Source: a virus. From it: DNA of 48,969 nucleotides. The position numbers and the translations under genes are program-made. The stretch lies in the IMG/VR virus record IMGVR_UViG_3300042894_002013, positions 1-48,969 of that record; one strand, 5' to 3'. The notes below the pieces were generated by a model, which worked only from the letters and a program-made list of their open reading frames with translations, was not told the origin of the DNA and did not search any database. Shown here piece after piece: positions 16,753-26,709 of the stretch (position 1 is its first letter; every line of letters begins with the position of its first letter).

Positions 16753-17805
16753 ATGTCTACACCTATCATAAGAATTTCTCAACTTCCGCCAGAAACAGAA
16801 AGAACTATGGCTGGCAATCCAAGTAATACTTGGTTCGCCATAGTTAATGTTAACGAGATGAAAACCAAAAGGCTTTCTCTAGACGCTTTATTAAAATATC
16901 TTTCAGAATATTTTGGAGATCCCCTACCTTTTCCATACCTTAAATTTCAAACTGAGGGTGGACTAAAAGCCAACGGGTCTTCTATAGCGACTGCTAATTT
17001 GGGTGATGTTCTTTTAATCAGCGATACAACAACATTTAATCACTCAAATGCTTCCTACAATACAGCTAATTCTGCTTCAATTTATGCAAACGGTGCGTTT
17101 TCTAGAGCAAATGTTGCCAGACAACACGCAAACGTTGCATATAATCACGCTAATTCTGCCTTTAATAAAGCAAATTCGGCTATTTCTTTGTTTTCATCTG
17201 GTGGAGTTTCTTTGCTATCTTCTAATCCAGATAACACCAAATTATCTTTGGGGCAAAGTTTATCGGTTTCTGTTTCGCCTATAGCATTGACGGCAACAAA
17301 CGGTATAACTATAGACGGCGGTCTTAATAAATCTTTATCCCTTGGCCAACCTTTGACTATAGGAGCCAACCCAATAACTATCAATACGTTAAATGGTATT
17401 ACTGGTGGAAAACAATTGAGGTTGGGAGAATCTATAACGCTTGACGGGGCTTTTATATATAATCACGCAAATTCTTCTTATAATTATGCAAATAATTGTA
17501 TAATAAAACCAGCAATTAATTATGTCACAAGCTCTCAAAATAATTTAGTAACCATTGCTAACAATAGATATATAATTTTAGGTGATGTCAATAGTAATAT
17601 TCACGTAAAACTTCCTGCTGGAGTTCCTAAAGAAAATACATTCATATACTTTACTAATATGTCTCCATCTAAGAATAATACCATTCAGTATAATGGTACG
17701 AGAATACACGGTCTTGCTCCAAACGAACATTTAAAAATAGACGTACCAAACGTTTCTATAACAATGTGTTATATAGATTCTACTAGAGGTTGGGTAATAG
17801 TATAA
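16753..17805 (+). CDS. Repeat-rich virion structural protein with ANSAF heptads
   Basis: This 350-residue protein has a distinct N-terminus (IIRISQLPPETERT, then NTWFAIVNVNEMKTKRLSLD), probably a docking domain, and a heptad region near residues 98-145 (HSNASYN, YANGAFS, HANSAFN repeats). The middle has three related LSLGQSL-like beta repeats, each with an ITxxNGI-like turn. The C-terminus has a small beta domain (NRYIILGDVNSNIHVKLPAG and a final RGWVIV). No T4 counterpart is recognisable; its place before gp8 suggests a baseplate accessory fibre. The stop TAA shares a base with the gp8 ATG. Confidence 0.6.
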   Translation: MSTPIIRISQLPPETERTMAGNPSNTWFAIVNVNEMKTKRLSLDALLKYLSEYFGDPLPFPYLKFQTEGGLKANGSSIATANLGDVLLISDTTTFNHSNASYNTANSASIYANGAFSRANVARQHANVAYNHANSAFNKANSAISLFSSGGVSLLSSNPDNTKLSLGQSLSVSVSPIALTATNGITIDGGLNKSLSLGQPLTIGANPITINTLNGITGGKQLRLGESITLDGAFIYNHANSSYNYANNCIIKPAINYVTSSQNNLVTIANNRYIILGDVNSNIHVKLPAGVPKENTFIYFTNMSPSKNNTIQYNGTRIHGLAPNEHLKIDVPNVSITMCYIDSTRGWVIV

Positions 17806-19667
17806 TGATAGCAAATAACAGCATATTAACTAATGATAGTAATAGTTACGAAATTACTCAATTTTTTTACGCTCCGCAGGTAATTTTACCTCCAGATAAC
17901 AAAAATTTGCAATCTTTGTACGGGTTCATTTCTTATAATGACCCTTGGAACGAAACTTCTTACTCAAGTAATGCAGCTGAAACGATTATTATTAGAGATG
18001 CTGCTATTATTGAAAATTCTAATAGTTTAATTATAGTAAACGAACCAACTCTGAATGATTTTTTTATTGGGCAAAAAGTTTCTCATGAAAACGTTCCAGC
18101 AAATACAGTAGTTGATCAAATAAATTATGAAGATTTTGTTTTAACGTTAAGTAAAAACGCAACGAAAACTTCAGTAGGTAAATTCACTTTTACTGGGTTT
18201 ATTCCTAATGATAATAAAATAACTTTGAATGATAATGGGGCTTTGTCTAATAAGGATAATTTTTATTCTGATTGTGCGGTTAAAATTGATATTTTAAACG
18301 ATCCTGGAGAATTAAATTATTATAGAAGCGTAGTTGGATATGACGCTTCAACTAAAACGATAACTCTAAACGAGCCTTTAATGGATTATCCTCCAATTAA
18401 TAGTTCTTCTACTGTTACTTTAGTTAATGATAACGATCACCCACCAAAACCAAAAGATACCATAAAATATAAAAAACAAATATTTAAAAATATGTTTTAT
18501 TTGAAGAAAATTACTTCAAATAATATTTCTCCGGTAGTAAGAAGAATAAATTGGTCTGAAGGGGAAGTATACGATTACTATAGAGATGATATTGATTTAT
18601 ATGAAAAAAATTCTGATGGAACTCCGGTATATAAATTCTATGTAATGAATCAATTTTATCAGGTATTTAAATGTCTTTGGAATAATAATGGTGGCGTTTC
18701 TACAGTAGAACCGTATTTCGTTGCTGGTAATTTTGATGATACTACTAATATTTTCTACGACCCAGACGATGGGTATAAATGGAAATATATGTTTACTATT
18801 TCTTATGGTAAACTTCAGCAGTTTATGGATGAAAATTGGATTCCTATTCCAATTTCAACACCACCAGAAGCGAAATTTTCTAACGAAAAGGCTGGTGGAA
18901 TAGAAGTAATAAATGTAACAAATGGTGGTTCTGGTTATGATTTATCATTAGCCCTTGTTGATGTTTCTATTATGGGAGACGGTTTGGGTGCTTCTGCCTA
19001 TGCGGAAGTAGATCAAACAACAAAAAAAATTCAAAATATTGTAGTAAGAAATCCAGGATATAATTATACCACCGCTAACGTCGTTATATCTTCAGCAACA
19101 GGAAATAATGCCTCTGCGATTGCTTCTATATCTCCAATAGGGGGAAATGGTGCAGATATTATGTCTGAGATGGGATGTGATCGAGTGATGGTCGCTTTCT
19201 TGTTTCAAGAATCTGAAGGTAATAAACTTCCAACAGACATGCAAATAAGACAAATAGGGTTACTTTCTAGTCCTACTGCTAATAGTACATATCCATACGT
19301 TGCTAACGCGGAAACTTATGCCACATCTACTGATATTATTGTTTCTAACGGTTTTGGTACGTTTCAGGATGGAGAAATAGTATATCAGACACCAAATAAT
19401 GCAAATTTTGCAAACTCTACGTTTACTGCAACTTGCGTAAATTTCGAGTCAGCCCCAAATAAACTTAGACTGATTAACTTAAATGGTACTTATGTTAATG
19501 GTTCTTCCATATATGGATTATCTTCTGGTACCGCCAGAACTTTGCTGCAAGTATTTGATCCAGATTTGATAAAGTATACAGGACACATAATCCATATAGA
19601 AAACCGCCAAGAAATCCAGAGGAGCAGCGACGGTTTGGAATTATTCAGATTAGTCATAAAATTTTAA
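17805..19667 (+). CDS. gp8: Baseplate wedge gp8, enlarged
   Basis: Starting at the ATG at 17805 (TAATG overlap with the previous stop at 17803-17805) the protein has 620 residues. An upstream in-frame TTG at 17790 is less likely. The gp8 signature lies in the middle: FYVMNQFYQVFKCLWNNNGG near residue 280, then VEPYF, and DDGYKWKYMFTISYGKLQQF with DENWIPIPI. T4 gp8 has 334 residues and binds gp7 and gp10. The additions are an N-terminal VGQ-type beta module near nucleotides 18022-18197 and a GxGY module at 18898-19150. The C-terminal ENRQEIQRSSDG is typical of marine gp8 forms. Confidence 0.83.
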   Translation: MIANNSILTNDSNSYEITQFFYAPQVILPPDNKNLQSLYGFISYNDPWNETSYSSNAAETIIIRDAAIIENSNSLIIVNEPTLNDFFIGQKVSHENVPANTVVDQINYEDFVLTLSKNATKTSVGKFTFTGFIPNDNKITLNDNGALSNKDNFYSDCAVKIDILNDPGELNYYRSVVGYDASTKTITLNEPLMDYPPINSSSTVTLVNDNDHPPKPKDTIKYKKQIFKNMFYLKKITSNNISPVVRRINWSEGEVYDYYRDDIDLYEKNSDGTPVYKFYVMNQFYQVFKCLWNNNGGVSTVEPYFVAGNFDDTTNIFYDPDDGYKWKYMFTISYGKLQQFMDENWIPIPISTPPEAKFSNEKAGGIEVINVTNGGSGYDLSLALVDVSIMGDGLGASAYAEVDQTTKKIQNIVVRNPGYNYTTANVVISSATGNNASAIASISPIGGNGADIMSEMGCDRVMVAFLFQESEGNKLPTDMQIRQIGLLSSPTANSTYPYVANAETYATSTDIIVSNGFGTFQDGEIVYQTPNNANFANSTFTATCVNFESAPNKLRLINLNGTYVNGSSIYGLSSGTARTLLQVFDPDLIKYTGHIIHIENRQEIQRSSDGLELFRLVIKF

Positions 19668-19669
19668 CA

Positions 19670-19677
19670 AATAAATA
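19670..19677 (+). promoter_or_regulatory. Late-promoter-like AATAAATA upstream of the 2255-residue gene
   Basis: The octamer AATAAATA differs by one base from the T4 late consensus. It lies 3 bases after the gp8 stop and 33 bases before the next ATG, spacing similar to the canonical sites in this window. Confidence 0.4.
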
Positions 19678-19709
19678 GTTAAAAACATCTTTACTGAAGG
19701 AAAAGTTAA

Positions 19710-22700
19710 ATGCTAAATTTTAATGTTGAGCCGTACAGAGACGATTTCGATCCTAATAAACATTTTCACAGAATTCTTTTCAAACCTGGAAAAGCGATTC
19801 AGGCAAGGGAATTGACTCAATCCCAAACGATTTTACAGGATCAAATTTCCAAATTTGCATTTCATATTTTTTCACAAAATACCCCAGTAACTGGAGGTAA
19901 TGTAACCATCAATACCGATTGTTATTATCTTCGACTATTACCAGAATATGAAGAAAATTCTATTGATGTAAATAATTTTCTCAATAGAATCATTAGGGAC
20001 GATACTGGAACTGTTATTGCTAGAGTTCTTGCAGTAGCAGAAGAAACTTTTGTTAACGAAGTTTCCGCAGAAGCCCCAACTTTAATTGTTTCTTATATTT
20101 CCGGACAACAATTTGATGCTGGAGATATAATTTATTCTGCTGACGATTCTAATTTTACTGCACAATTAACTTCAGCAAATCATTCTGGAAAATCTTCTGT
20201 CGCTCATATTGCAGAAGGGGTTTTCTTTGTCGTAAATGGATATAGTTACTCAAATATTCAAAATCCAGACGGAACTTATTCAAAATATACTATTGGTAAT
20301 TTTGTTGGAGTTCAACCGCAAATTGCAATTCTTGATAAGTATGGAAATAAACCAACATTAAGAGTGGGTTTAAATATAAACGAAACAGTTTATGATTATG
20401 TTGACGACCCTTCTTTATTAGATCCAGCTATTGGTGCATCCAATTATCAGGCTCCTGGCGCAGATAGATACGTCATTGAATTGGATTTAGAAACCAGACC
20501 TTTATCCATTGGTGACGACCAAAGCTTCATTGAATTGGTCAGAATGGAAGAAGGAGAAATAAAAAAGCAAGTAAACAATACTGTATATTCTGTTATTGAT
20601 GATTATTTCGCCAAAAGGACTTCAGAAACAAACGGAAACTATATTGTAAACGATTTCGCATTTACGCCAAAAATAAATCCAGCAGACGCAAATTCTTATA
20701 TTATGACTGTAGGAAAGGGTGTTGCTTATGTAAATGGGTATAGAGTAGAAAATCAATCTGATATTGGCATTCTTGGTCAAAGAGCAAGAACAACAGAATC
20801 TAGTAATAATGCGACTGTATATTTTGAGTATGGAAACTATTTCTATGTTGATAATTTAGAAGGGTTTTTCGAAATAACGAAATTACCAAAAGTAGATATT
20901 CATTGCGTACCTTATAATAATATAAATGTTTCTTCAACCACAGAATATAATAAAACTTTAGTCGGAACTTCTTATGTGAGGAACTTAGAACAATATTCTG
21001 GCGATATTTCTAATCCAGATTCTATCGTTTATAAAATGTTTGTTACCGATATACAAACAAGAAACATAAATGGGGCTGCGGCGAATACTGCACCAACATT
21101 TGACCGTTTATGGTTACAGTCTGGAACTTTTACTACTACTGCAAATGCTTATGTTGGAGTTACGGTTTCTATTACTTCTGGGTCTAGTGCCGGAGATACT
21201 AGAACAATCGTCGAATCTTACTCTAGCGGCATGATTGTAGTTAGCTCAAATTTTTCTGAAAGAATAGATTCCACTTCAAAATACACACTAAATTTTGGCA
21301 TAAAAGACGCAGAAAGTATTGTACTATCCACTTCTCCCGTGTCAAAAACGATAAGAAGTAATATAAATTCTCAACACGGTAAAGAAAGAGGGTTTTCTAC
21401 TGGTTATGCCAAATTGGTCGAGCCAAGCGATCCAGAAATGGTGTGGAACCTTGGACATTCTTATGTTAAACAATTAACAGATACCAGTTATCAGGGAACA
21501 TATCTATACGCAGACCAATCTTTACAATTCGCAAACGGTAAACTGGAATTATATTTAACGGCTCCAAATTCAACGACTTTCTCTGGTTCAGGTTCTTTAA
21601 GTGCAGATCAAATAAAATCGAATTTTATAGTGTCAAGAAGTGCTAATGGACAAATTTTGACCTTTGACACGATTTCAAGAAAAGTTATTGTAGAACCAAC
21701 TAACAGACAGTCTGCTAAATTAGAAATTTCTAATCTCGGTAATATTTCTTTTGATATTGATATTATTTCTAAATTAAACGTCAATAATGCCGACGCTACG
21801 AATATTTTAAGAACTAAAGAATTATACCAAGGCAATACTTCTTACTATTCAACAGGAACTTCTGTTGTCGATAAAGGTAATATTAGATTTAATTCGGCTT
21901 TAGGTCAAGTTTATATTCCCTTTGCAGAATTAGTACCAATAACACAAATACAAAGTTTATATGTTTGTGACGTAAAAAGGATTCTTAAAATATATGAAAC
22001 AGCAAATTCTTCAACAGCCCCGAATTCCACTTTAACTAATGTAACAGACGTTACGAAATATTACACTTTTAATAGTGGACAAAAAGATTCGTATTATGAT
22101 CACGCATATATTCAATTAAATTTTGGCGCTCCAATAAGAAAAGGTAATTTATTAGTAATATTCGATTACTATTCACATTCTGGTGATATAGGTTACTTTA
22201 GCGTAATGTCTTATTTTAAGGGTGTAAGAAAAGAAGAATATTCCGAAGTATTAAATTCTAATTATACCGCTAAAAATGGCGATGTATATAGTGCGTCTGA
22301 TAGTATTGACTTCAGACCAACCAGAAAAAATGGAGATGCAAATTTCGTTTTTGATAAAGATTACATTGTTCCAAATTACCTAACTGCATTTACTGGAGAT
22401 TATGAATACTATCTAGGTAGAAAGGACATTTTAATATTAACAAAAGATAGAACATTTGAAATCGTACAAGGAGTTCCTGCGCAATATCCAAAATTTCCAA
22501 CCATACCAGATGCTTCTATGGATATTGCCAAAATAAATTTAGACCCATATACAGCATATATAACTGGAGAAAATTCAAAAGTAACAAATATTGCAATTCA
22601 AAAAATAGCCCATAAAACATGGAAGATGAAGAACATTTCCGATTTGGAAAAGAGAGTTAATAATATTGAATATTATACTTCCCTAAGTTTATTAGAAAAG

Positions 22701-25700
22701 AACGCGGAATCTTTACAAATTCCAGACGAAAACGGATTAAATAGGTTTAAATATGGTATACTAGCAGATGATTTTACTGGATTCTCTGCTTCTGATACTG
22801 CAAATTACGACTTCAATAGCGCTGTATTAAAACTTGAAAGGTCTTTAACTGCTTCACATACAGTAGAAAATTGGAAGTTGCAGTGTTCTGCTCTTTCTAG
22901 AAATATGGGAGCGATTGATAATTCTCAATTAACAGATTTTGCAATAACAAGCAACAAAACAAATAAATTCTACACGTTACCATTTACAAAAAAACCAGTT
23001 ATTGAACAAAAACTAGCAAGCAGAACTATAAACGTCAACCCTGTTGCTGTTATTGATGTTGTTGGAGACTTGGATTTGTCCCCTCCAATGGATACTTATG
23101 TCGATAACTTAAAACTACCAAGTTTATTGATAGCCGACCCAGCGTTTAAATTCTATGAACCATCCGATCAAGTAAATCTTTTAAGTCAGTCTGATTGGAA
23201 ACTCGTTGCTGGAACTACTACAGAAAAATTGGTTGATACAACTAGAATAGTTGATTCTGCTGGTGGTACTACTATAACAAAAGAGTTCCTAAAAACTTGG
23301 CAAGAATCGAGGGATAGTTTATATGGATACTACAAAGATTTAAATACAAACTTTATAGAAACCAACGATTTCATTACAGATATTAATATAATGCCCTTTG
23401 TTCGAGCGCAAGAAATTGAGTTTAAAACTAAAGGTTTATTAATTAATACCCCGCTAAATTGTTATTTCGATAACGTAAACATTAACGAAAACGTCAGATT
23501 ACCAAATCTTCTAAAAGTTGCGGTTTCTGGTGGAGAATTTAAAGAAGGTGATGTTATTGGTTATTTATCTGCAGGGGTTTTCGTTCCTACAGGAAAAATA
23601 CTCGGGGTTGCATATGAACCAGTTTCTAGATTTCCTTCTGGTGCTCTAACGACTCTAAGACTAAGAATGCTTCACCAATACCTATATGTTGTTGGAGATA
23701 TTGGTATTACAAGATATGCGGCTCCAGACACCAATTCGATTAATGTTGGCGTATTTAATACAAACGGAAGTTTTTCTAGGACAACCGCTTCTGGCGTTTT
23801 AGTAGAAACGTTACATTCGTCTGGATTATTAGGGGCTGTTTCTGGAGGAACTGCGCAAACAGCAGATTTATACGAAGACGAAACCGGGAGAGACTATTCA
23901 GCAATAAGTAGAGCAGAATCTTTGGGTCAAAATAATAATACATATTTACCAAAAACCCTATTTAAGAGAACGGTTCGTAGGCAATTGGGAGTAACTTCAA
24001 TTACTTTATCGTCAATGGCTTCTTCTACTAATAATTTTTATAAAGATGCTATTGTTACTATTTTCAATCCAAATCCAATAAATGACGAATGGAGCAGTTC
24101 TGCAGTAATTTCTGCTTATAATGGGTCTACTAAAGTAGCAACATTATCCACAACAATAAATGTAGAAATTTCTTCTGCCACTATTTACTCTATAAGTAGA
24201 AATACTTCTATTTTCAAAACTTCTGCTTCTACACCATTAGCAACTTCAAGAAATAACCCAGTTAATTTCTCAGAACCAATGCCGTTTATGTCTTCTGTTA
24301 ATGGTATGTTTTGTGGTATATTTAAAGTTCCTGGTGGTAAGTTTTTCTCTGGAACTAAAGTTTTCAGAGTGGATAATGGTATTGATGGTAATGCAAATTC
24401 TGCTACAACATACGCAGAATCGTCCTTCTTTGCTTCAAACTTGGCGACGCAAAGTCAAAGTTTACAATTTGCGTCAAAAATACCTGGATGGACAGAAACG
24501 GATAAAATCAACAAGAGTTCTACTAGGAAGGAGCAAGAATATATTGCCCCACCTCCACCTCCTCCACCACCAGAAGACCCTTTGTGTCAATCTTTTATCG
24601 TCGAAGGAAATTTATATCCTAATGGGGTTTTCTTAAAATCTTTAAGTCTATTTTTTAGAACAAGGTCTATAGATCAACCAATTTATATTTATTTGGTTGA
24701 AACATTAAATGGGTATCCTACATCAAAGGTTCTTGAAAATTCTAAAGTCATCATAGACCCATTAGTTGTAAATACTTCCGAAAGACCTCATTACTTGGAT
24801 CAAAATTCAAAAACAACATTTGAATTTGATGTTCCAGTATACATCAAACCCGACATTTTGTACGCATTTGTTGTTAGATCTTCTTCTTTGGAGTATACTT
24901 GCTGGTTGGCTGCTCAAAACGATTTTGCGTTGGCGTCAACTTCAAAAAATCTTCCAACAGACCCAGACCCACAAACAACAGCTAAATTGAGTTCTAATCC
25001 ATATGTTGGAACGTTATTTGTATCTCAAAACGCAATAACTTGGAGCGCTGAACAAACAAAATCGTTAATGTTTACCATTGATGCTTGTGAATTCGACGTT
25101 TCCAAAACTCCGAATATTGATTTTGTCATCCCAAAAAGCGCCCCAAGATCTAAGCCAATAGATTTTGCTTCTGCGTATTTTAAAGATGATTTACAAGTTA
25201 TTGCTAATACAACATATTCTGTATTCTCGCAAAGAAATTCTATTGAATATGATAAGTTGAATCTATCAACTTCGGATTTCACTCCAACACAGACTAAAAT
25301 AAATTATTCTTATGATACAACACCAAAAAATACTTGGTTGTTAACAGGAACAAAAACTCCTATTAATCCTGGTAGGTATGGAACTCCTTCTGCTGATCAG
25401 TTTTTAACTGATGGTAGGGGTGCTAGAATTATTGCTGGAAATAGTAATAATTCTTTAGTTATGACTGCGCAATTAACATCTTCAAATAAATGGGTTAGCC
25501 CCATGATTTCTGATGATGGTGTTTCTTTATATACAACAAAATGGTTGATTAACGATCTAGGAGTATATGATTATAATATCAATATTGTTGATGGGGGTAA
25601 AAATTACTCCAACACGACTACTGGAGTAAGAATAGAAGCTGATGGTTATGGGGTTGGTGCACTTGCAGACGTTGTTGTTGATCCGTCTAATGGAAATTCT

Positions 25701-26477
25701 ATTTCTAAAATAGTATTTGCTAATAATGGACGTAATTATGCAGTAAGACCTAAATTATATCTTTCTACAATATCTACTGCAAATACTGTATCTGGTAATG
25801 ATAATATCATATTTAAAACAGAAAATGGGAGCATTGCTAATGGTTCTATTTGGTATGGTCAATCTATATCTAATGGTAATAGTTCGTTTGTTACAACAGT
25901 AGTTTCTGCAAACAATGCCAATGGTTGGGTTACGGTTTCTAATAATGTATTTGGAACTTCGACGAATCAAACTTTCTATATCGATGGAGAACCAAGATTT
26001 GAAAATGGAAAACCCGCGATTATTATAAATTGCGAAACTTGTACTAGAACAGGAAACGGTCTGGCAAAATATATTTCTAAACGGGTTGTTCTTGCTCCTG
26101 GAGATGAAGCCGGAGATCTAAGAGTTTATTATACTGCATATAAACCATTGAATACAGAAATATATGTTTATTATAAGATTCTTTCTGGAGAAGACGAACA
26201 AAAATTTGATGATGGAACTTGGCAAATAATGACTCCAATTTCTTCTACTAATAGGGTTTCCTCTACAAGAACAGATTTAATTGAATATGTTGCTGCTCCA
26301 GGTAAGGATAATATAGCTAATAATAATATTGTTTACACCAGTAGTTCTGGAGCAACATATTCAACATTTAACCAATTTGCTATTAAGGTGGTAATGACAA
26401 CTACAGATCCTACATATGTTCCTTTCTTAACTGATATTAGGGCAATTGCTCTTCCTGCTGGAACTGGAATGAGGTAA
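19710..26477 (+). CDS. Giant DUF4815-type structural protein in the gp10 position
   Basis: The 2255-residue protein starts with the DUF4815 signature (RDDFDPNKHFHRILFKPGKA, QARELTQSQTILQDQISKF), found in large baseplate/fibre proteins of marine T4-like phages and often annotated as gp10 or structural. DUF4815-type sequence probably covers roughly the first 950 residues (DSIDFRPTRKNG near residue 860). Around residue 1612 an eight-proline run precedes EDPLCQSFIVEGNLYPNGVF, a module that recurs in this family. Near nucleotides 25565-25765 there is a GxGY beta module and at 25790-25980 a VGQ-like module. T4 gp10 is 602 residues, so homology to gp10 is not claimed. It probably forms part of the baseplate periphery or a fibre base. 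Confidence 0.75.
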   Translation: MLNFNVEPYRDDFDPNKHFHRILFKPGKAIQARELTQSQTILQDQISKFAFHIFSQNTPVTGGNVTINTDCYYLRLLPEYEENSIDVNNFLNRIIRDDTGTVIARVLAVAEETFVNEVSAEAPTLIVSYISGQQFDAGDIIYSADDSNFTAQLTSANHSGKSSVAHIAEGVFFVVNGYSYSNIQNPDGTYSKYTIGNFVGVQPQIAILDKYGNKPTLRVGLNINETVYDYVDDPSLLDPAIGASNYQAPGADRYVIELDLETRPLSIGDDQSFIELVRMEEGEIKKQVNNTVYSVIDDYFAKRTSETNGNYIVNDFAFTPKINPADANSYIMTVGKGVAYVNGYRVENQSDIGILGQRARTTESSNNATVYFEYGNYFYVDNLEGFFEITKLPKVDIHCVPYNNINVSSTTEYNKTLVGTSYVRNLEQYSGDISNPDSIVYKMFVTDIQTRNINGAAANTAPTFDRLWLQSGTFTTTANAYVGVTVSITSGSSAGDTRTIVESYSSGMIVVSSNFSERIDSTSKYTLNFGIKDAESIVLSTSPVSKTIRSNINSQHGKERGFSTGYAKLVEPSDPEMVWNLGHSYVKQLTDTSYQGTYLYADQSLQFANGKLELYLTAPNSTTFSGSGSLSADQIKSNFIVSRSANGQILTFDTISRKVIVEPTNRQSAKLEISNLGNISFDIDIISKLNVNNADATNILRTKELYQGNTSYYSTGTSVVDKGNIRFNSALGQVYIPFAELVPITQIQSLYVCDVKRILKIYETANSSTAPNSTLTNVTDVTKYYTFNSGQKDSYYDHAYIQLNFGAPIRKGNLLVIFDYYSHSGDIGYFSVMSYFKGVRKEEYSEVLNSNYTAKNGDVYSASDSIDFRPTRKNGDANFVFDKDYIVPNYLTAFTGDYEYYLGRKDILILTKDRTFEIVQGVPAQYPKFPTIPDASMDIAKINLDPYTAYITGENSKVTNIAIQKIAHKTWKMKNISDLEKRVNNIEYYTSLSLLEKNAESLQIPDENGLNRFKYGILADDFTGFSASDTANYDFNSAVLKLERSLTASHTVENWKLQCSALSRNMGAIDNSQLTDFAITSNKTNKFYTLPFTKKPVIEQKLASRTINVNPVAVIDVVGDLDLSPPMDTYVDNLKLPSLLIADPAFKFYEPSDQVNLLSQSDWKLVAGTTTEKLVDTTRIVDSAGGTTITKEFLKTWQESRDSLYGYYKDLNTNFIETNDFITDINIMPFVRAQEIEFKTKGLLINTPLNCYFDNVNINENVRLPNLLKVAVSGGEFKEGDVIGYLSAGVFVPTGKILGVAYEPVSRFPSGALTTLRLRMLHQYLYVVGDIGITRYAAPDTNSINVGVFNTNGSFSRTTASGVLVETLHSSGLLGAVSGGTAQTADLYEDETGRDYSAISRAESLGQNNNTYLPKTLFKRTVRRQLGVTSITLSSMASSTNNFYKDAIVTIFNPNPINDEWSSSAVISAYNGSTKVATLSTTINVEISSATIYSISRNTSIFKTSASTPLATSRNNPVNFSEPMPFMSSVNGMFCGIFKVPGGKFFSGTKVFRVDNGIDGNANSATTYAESSFFASNLATQSQSLQFASKIPGWTETDKINKSSTRKEQEYIAPPPPPPPPEDPLCQSFIVEGNLYPNGVFLKSLSLFFRTRSIDQPIYIYLVETLNGYPTSKVLENSKVIIDPLVVNTSERPHYLDQNSKTTFEFDVPVYIKPDILYAFVVRSSSLEYTCWLAAQNDFALASTSKNLPTDPDPQTTAKLSSNPYVGTLFVSQNAITWSAEQTKSLMFTIDACEFDVSKTPNIDFVIPKSAPRSKPIDFASAYFKDDLQVIANTTYSVFSQRNSIEYDKLNLSTSDFTPTQTKINYSYDTTPKNTWLLTGTKTPINPGRYGTPSADQFLTDGRGARIIAGNSNNSLVMTAQLTSSNKWVSPMISDDGVSLYTTKWLINDLGVYDYNINIVDGGKNYSNTTTGVRIEADGYGVGALADVVVDPSNGNSISKIVFANNGRNYAVRPKLYLSTISTANTVSGNDNIIFKTENGSIANGSIWYGQSISNGNSSFVTTVVSANNANGWVTVSNNVFGTSTNQTFYIDGEPRFENGKPAIIINCETCTRTGNGLAKYISKRVVLAPGDEAGDLRVYYTAYKPLNTEIYVYYKILSGEDEQKFDDGTWQIMTPISSTNRVSSTRTDLIEYVAAPGKDNIANNNIVYTSSSGATYSTFNQFAIKVVMTTTDPTYVPFLTDIRAIALPAGTGMR

Positions 26478-26478
26478 T

Positions 26479-26709
26479 ATGTTAGTAAAAACTGAGGAAG
26501 GAAACTTTATTAGGGATACAGAATCTATGGCGCTTCTTAATACTGATAGAAGCGCCAGAGAAGAATATTTCATGAAAGCGAAAATGTTACATATACAAAA
26601 GACAGAAATTGCTAATATAAATAATGAGATAGATTCGTTAAAAAACGACATAGGTGATATTAAATCTATGCTAATTCAATTAATATCGGATAAAACTAAT
26701 GGCAAATAA
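26479..26709 (+). CDS. Small coiled-coil protein
   Basis: This 76-residue protein has a charged N-terminal segment (NFIRDTESMALLNTDRSARE) and a C-terminal helix with heptads (IANINNEIDSLKNDIGDIKS). It starts 1 base after the upstream stop and overlaps the following fibre ATG by 11 bases, so all three are probably translated together. Similar small proteins sit between baseplate and fibre genes in marine T4-like phages. The function is unknown; a fibre trimerisation or attachment helper is a guess. Confidence 0.6.
   Translation: MLVKTEEGNFIRDTESMALLNTDRSAREEYFMKAKMLHIQKTEIANINNEIDSLKNDIGDIKSMLIQLISDKTNGK

Noticed and set aside
17790-17804. Start of gp8 at TTG 17790.
   Set aside because: The ATG at 17805 overlaps the previous stop as TAATG, a coupling also used at gp6/gp7; the TTG lies inside the previous gene without a better ribosome binding site.
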